Shown here piece by piece: positions 38,208-40,164 of a DNA stretch of 40,164 nucleotides; position 1 is the first letter of the stretch, and every line of letters begins with the position of its first letter. Under the pieces are notes generated by a model, which was not told the DNA's origin, ran no database searches, and saw only the letters and a list, made by a program, of their open reading frames with translations. The DNA is taken from positions 1 through 40,164 of the IMG/VR virus record IMGVR_UViG_3300011116_000886. One strand, written 5' to 3'. The position numbers and the translations under genes are program-made. This DNA comes from a virus.

Positions 38208-38656
38208 TTAAGGAATTTATTGTGGGCGGACCTAGGCTTAAACAGAATGAGGTATTTGCGGCGCTTACGGCGTGTACCGGCAACGTTGCCGCGGCGGCAC
38301 GGCGTTTGGGCGCGACAAGATCAGGCCTTTGGTTCTTCATTGAGCGGCACCCGCGCCTTATGCAATTGTGTACAGACTTCCGCGAAAGCATCGTCGATAA
38401 CGCCGAATCCGCCTTCAACAAGGCGGTAGTGACAGAGCAGCCGTGGGCCATTCAATTTGCACTCCGCACCATTGGCCGGAAGCGCGGGTATGTGGATCGG
38501 CAAGAAATACAGCAGGAAACCCGGGTGACGATATCGCAACCCGCGGAGGAGCTCACCGATGACCAGCTCGCACGGATCGCAGCCCGCGCCAGTGGCGCCA
38601 CCGGCGGCGGCGGCGGAACTGCTCCGGCGGCGGATGGCCCGCCGGCACCTGGTTGA
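38204..38656 (+). CDS. Terminase small subunit
   Basis: 150 aa from GTG in a GTGA overlap. The N-terminal 55 residues form a helix-turn-helix (NEVFAALTACTGNVAAAARRLG) as in small terminases, which recognise the packaging site. A helical middle (ESAFNKAVV..WAIQFALRTIGRKRG) resembles the oligomerisation region of known family members. The C-terminus is Gly/Ala/Pro-rich and is overlapped by the large subunit gene for 98 bases. The pairing with the next gene makes the call firm. Confidence 0.82.
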   Translation: MIKEFIVGGPRLKQNEVFAALTACTGNVAAAARRLGATRSGLWFFIERHPRLMQLCTDFRESIVDNAESAFNKAVVTEQPWAIQFALRTIGRKRGYVDRQEIQQETRVTISQPAEELTDDQLARIAARASGATGGGGGTAPAADGPPAPG

Positions 38657-40058
38657 CTTCGCCAAGTACACGATGCCCGACTATCAACCGGCGTGGTATC
38701 ACCGACTGATTGGAGAGCGCATCGCCGGCATGATCACCGGGCAGGCCCGGCGCCTGATTGTGAGCCTACCACCGCGGCACGGCAAGTCTGAGCTAATCAG
38801 CCGGCGCCTTCCGGCTTTTCTGCTTGGCATCAATCCCGATGCCTCGATTATTGCGGCGAGCTATTCCGCGGACCTTGCAAGCCGGAACAATCGAGACGTT
38901 CAGCGAGTCATGGACACCCCGGCTTATCAACGCCTGTTTCCCGAGACTCGCCTAAACGATGGCGGCAACCGCACCGTATCAGGCAGCTGGCTCCGGAACT
39001 CTGACCTATTCGAGATTGTCGGCAAGCGTGGCGTATACCGAAGCGCCGGCGTGGGTGGCGGTATCACCGGCATGGGCGGATCTTGGCTAATTGTTGATGA
39101 CCCGGTGAAGAACCGCGAGGAAGCCGACAGCGCCAGCTACCGACAGAGTACGTGGGACTGGTACACGAGCACCTTGTCCACCCGACAGGAAGCCGACGCC
39201 CGCATTCTGGTAGTCATGACCCGGTGGCACACCGAAGACCTGGCCGGGAAACTGCTAGCCCTAGCGCAAGCCGAAGCCGGAGCCGACCAGTGGGACCTAA
39301 TCAACCTCCCGGCTATCGCTCCGGCGGAGGCCGCGGCCTACGATATCCGGACCCATGGGCAGGCATTGTGGCCGGAGCGGTTCGGCCTCCCGGACCTTGA
39401 AAGGATGAAAGCTTCCATTGGCGACTACCAATGGAGCGCTCTTTACCAACAGAGCCCGCGGAGCGGTGGAGGCACCGAATGGCCAGACGAATACTTCGGC
39501 AAGGGCATCTGGTTTGACCATTGGCCGGCGACCATCACCGCCAAGGCCATAGCGGTAGACCCAAGCAAGGGCAGGGACGGCAGGCAGGGCGACTATTCCG
39601 CAATCGTGATGCTGGGCAGGGATCGTGACGGTACGCTATACGTCGAGGCAGACTTGGCGCGCCGAACTTCCGAAGCAATCATCGACGCAACGCTTGAACA
39701 CCAGAGGGCCTTCCAAGCCACCGCGGTGGTGGTGGAAGCCAACCAGTTTCAAGAATTGCTAGCGGTGCAGCTAAGCGAACGGGCACGCAACGCCGGCATG
39801 CCGATACCGGTAGTGCCCTTGCACAATTCGGTAAATAAAGCGGTGCGCATCCGGCGCCTTGGGCCATACCTTGGGCAGGGCACCATTCGTTTCAAGGCGG
39901 GCAGCCCCGGCACGAAGCTATTGGTGGATCAGTTGCGAGACTTCCCCACCGCGGACCATGACGACGGACCCGATTCTCTCGAGATGGCGTTGCGTGTTAT
40001 GATTGAGCAATTCAACGGCAGGCAGACGGCGGCGCCGGTGCGGAGGTTACGCGCATGA
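38559..40058 (+). CDS. Terminase large subunit
   Basis: 499-aa packaging motor and nuclease. ATPase part: Walker A LPPRHGKSE near residue 70, Walker B LIVDDP near 174, then a coupling-motif region (VMTRWHTEDL). Nuclease part: AVDPSKG..DYSAIV (first Asp), VVEANQF, and HDDGPDSLEMAL (last Asp). The family cuts concatemeric phage DNA and pumps it into the capsid. The start follows GGAGGAG inside the small-subunit gene. The stop overlaps the portal start as ATGA across the contig junction, confirming circularity. Confidence 0.95.
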   Translation: MTSSHGSQPAPVAPPAAAAELLRRRMARRHLVDFAKYTMPDYQPAWYHRLIGERIAGMITGQARRLIVSLPPRHGKSELISRRLPAFLLGINPDASIIAASYSADLASRNNRDVQRVMDTPAYQRLFPETRLNDGGNRTVSGSWLRNSDLFEIVGKRGVYRSAGVGGGITGMGGSWLIVDDPVKNREEADSASYRQSTWDWYTSTLSTRQEADARILVVMTRWHTEDLAGKLLALAQAEAGADQWDLINLPAIAPAEAAAYDIRTHGQALWPERFGLPDLERMKASIGDYQWSALYQQSPRSGGGTEWPDEYFGKGIWFDHWPATITAKAIAVDPSKGRDGRQGDYSAIVMLGRDRDGTLYVEADLARRTSEAIIDATLEHQRAFQATAVVVEANQFQELLAVQLSERARNAGMPIPVVPLHNSVNKAVRIRRLGPYLGQGTIRFKAGSPGTKLLVDQLRDFPTADHDDGPDSLEMALRVMIEQFNGRQTAAPVRRLRA

Positions 40059-40164
40059 GCACATTTTGGGAACGCATCACCGGCAGCAAACCACAACCCG
40101 CGGCGCCAAGCCCCCGCCAGGTACGGGAGAATCTTGAGGAAGAGTTAAAGATCAGCCGGCTAAA
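40038..40164. repeat. Terminal direct repeat, right copy
   Basis: Identical to positions 1-127. It contains the last 21 bases of the terminase gene and a second copy of the portal gene start (from 40055), cut off by the end of the window. Confidence 0.95.

Noticed and set aside
1-40164. CRISPR arrays, tRNA genes, insertion sequences
   Set aside because: No regularly spaced repeats with unique spacers, no cloverleaf with a CCA-type end, and no transposase motifs were seen on reading through.

Overview
The window looks like one complete tailed-phage (siphovirus-like) genome. The last 127 bases repeat the first 127 exactly, so the contig closes into a circle with a unit length of 40,037 bp. A 127-base overlap equals a common assembler k-mer, so it is probably an assembly overlap rather than biological termini. 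Genes run almost entirely on the plus strand, tightly packed with ATGA, GTGA and TAATG overlaps. The only convincing minus-strand gene is a small DNA-binding protein at 28333-28731. The DNA is GC-rich with AT-rich islands. The host is probably a member of the Planctomycetes: a Cys/His ribbon at the end of the 21696 gene, a secreted PKD-like protein and small secreted proteins resemble families I associate with that phylum. That is inference, not proof. No integrase, tRNA, CRISPR array or insertion sequence was seen.

Layout. (1) 38204-40058 plus 18-9212: packaging and head (terminase small and large subunits, portal, an unusually large 1896-aa MuF/protease/scaffold fusion, decoration protein, major capsid protein). 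(2) 9212-18694: connector and tail (small head-tail proteins, a sulfotransferase-like protein, a LamG-plus-repeat fibre, tail terminator, two tail-tube paralogues, tail assembly chaperone with a -1 frameshift, tape measure). (3) 18698-26842: baseplate, tip and adhesion genes. These enclose a likely lysis block at 23228-25348 with a membrane protein, a secreted protein and a papain-family protease; no classical peptidoglycan hydrolase was found. (4) 26876-28254: small secreted proteins, HNH and PD-(D/E)XK-like nucleases.

(5) 28255-30300 is the control region. It has a minus-strand HTH/RHH regulator, overlapping divergent promoters, and three copies of a promoter plus 5'-leader hairpin in front of three small genes. 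It also has a textbook type I hammerhead ribozyme and a further structured RNA stretch. (6) 30301-38207 holds a CsrA-like RNA-binding protein, recombination/annealing and SSB-like proteins, a primase-helicase, a sigma-like factor with an extra HTH, RusA, and a ParB-like protein followed by an ABC-ATPase/GNAT fusion that suggests DNA base modification.

The most interesting system is the pairing of the CsrA-like protein (30736-30939) with the three leader RNAs just upstream (28809, 29135, 29587). Each leader begins about where transcription should start with a 7-bp stem and a 7-nt loop. The stem covaries between copies, the loop always carries the CsrA motif ANGGA, and the hairpin ends exactly 25 nt before the ATG. 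At least one more ANGGA lies at the ribosome-binding site. This looks like a phage-encoded post-transcriptional regulon, with a hammerhead ribozyme cutting the downstream mRNA.
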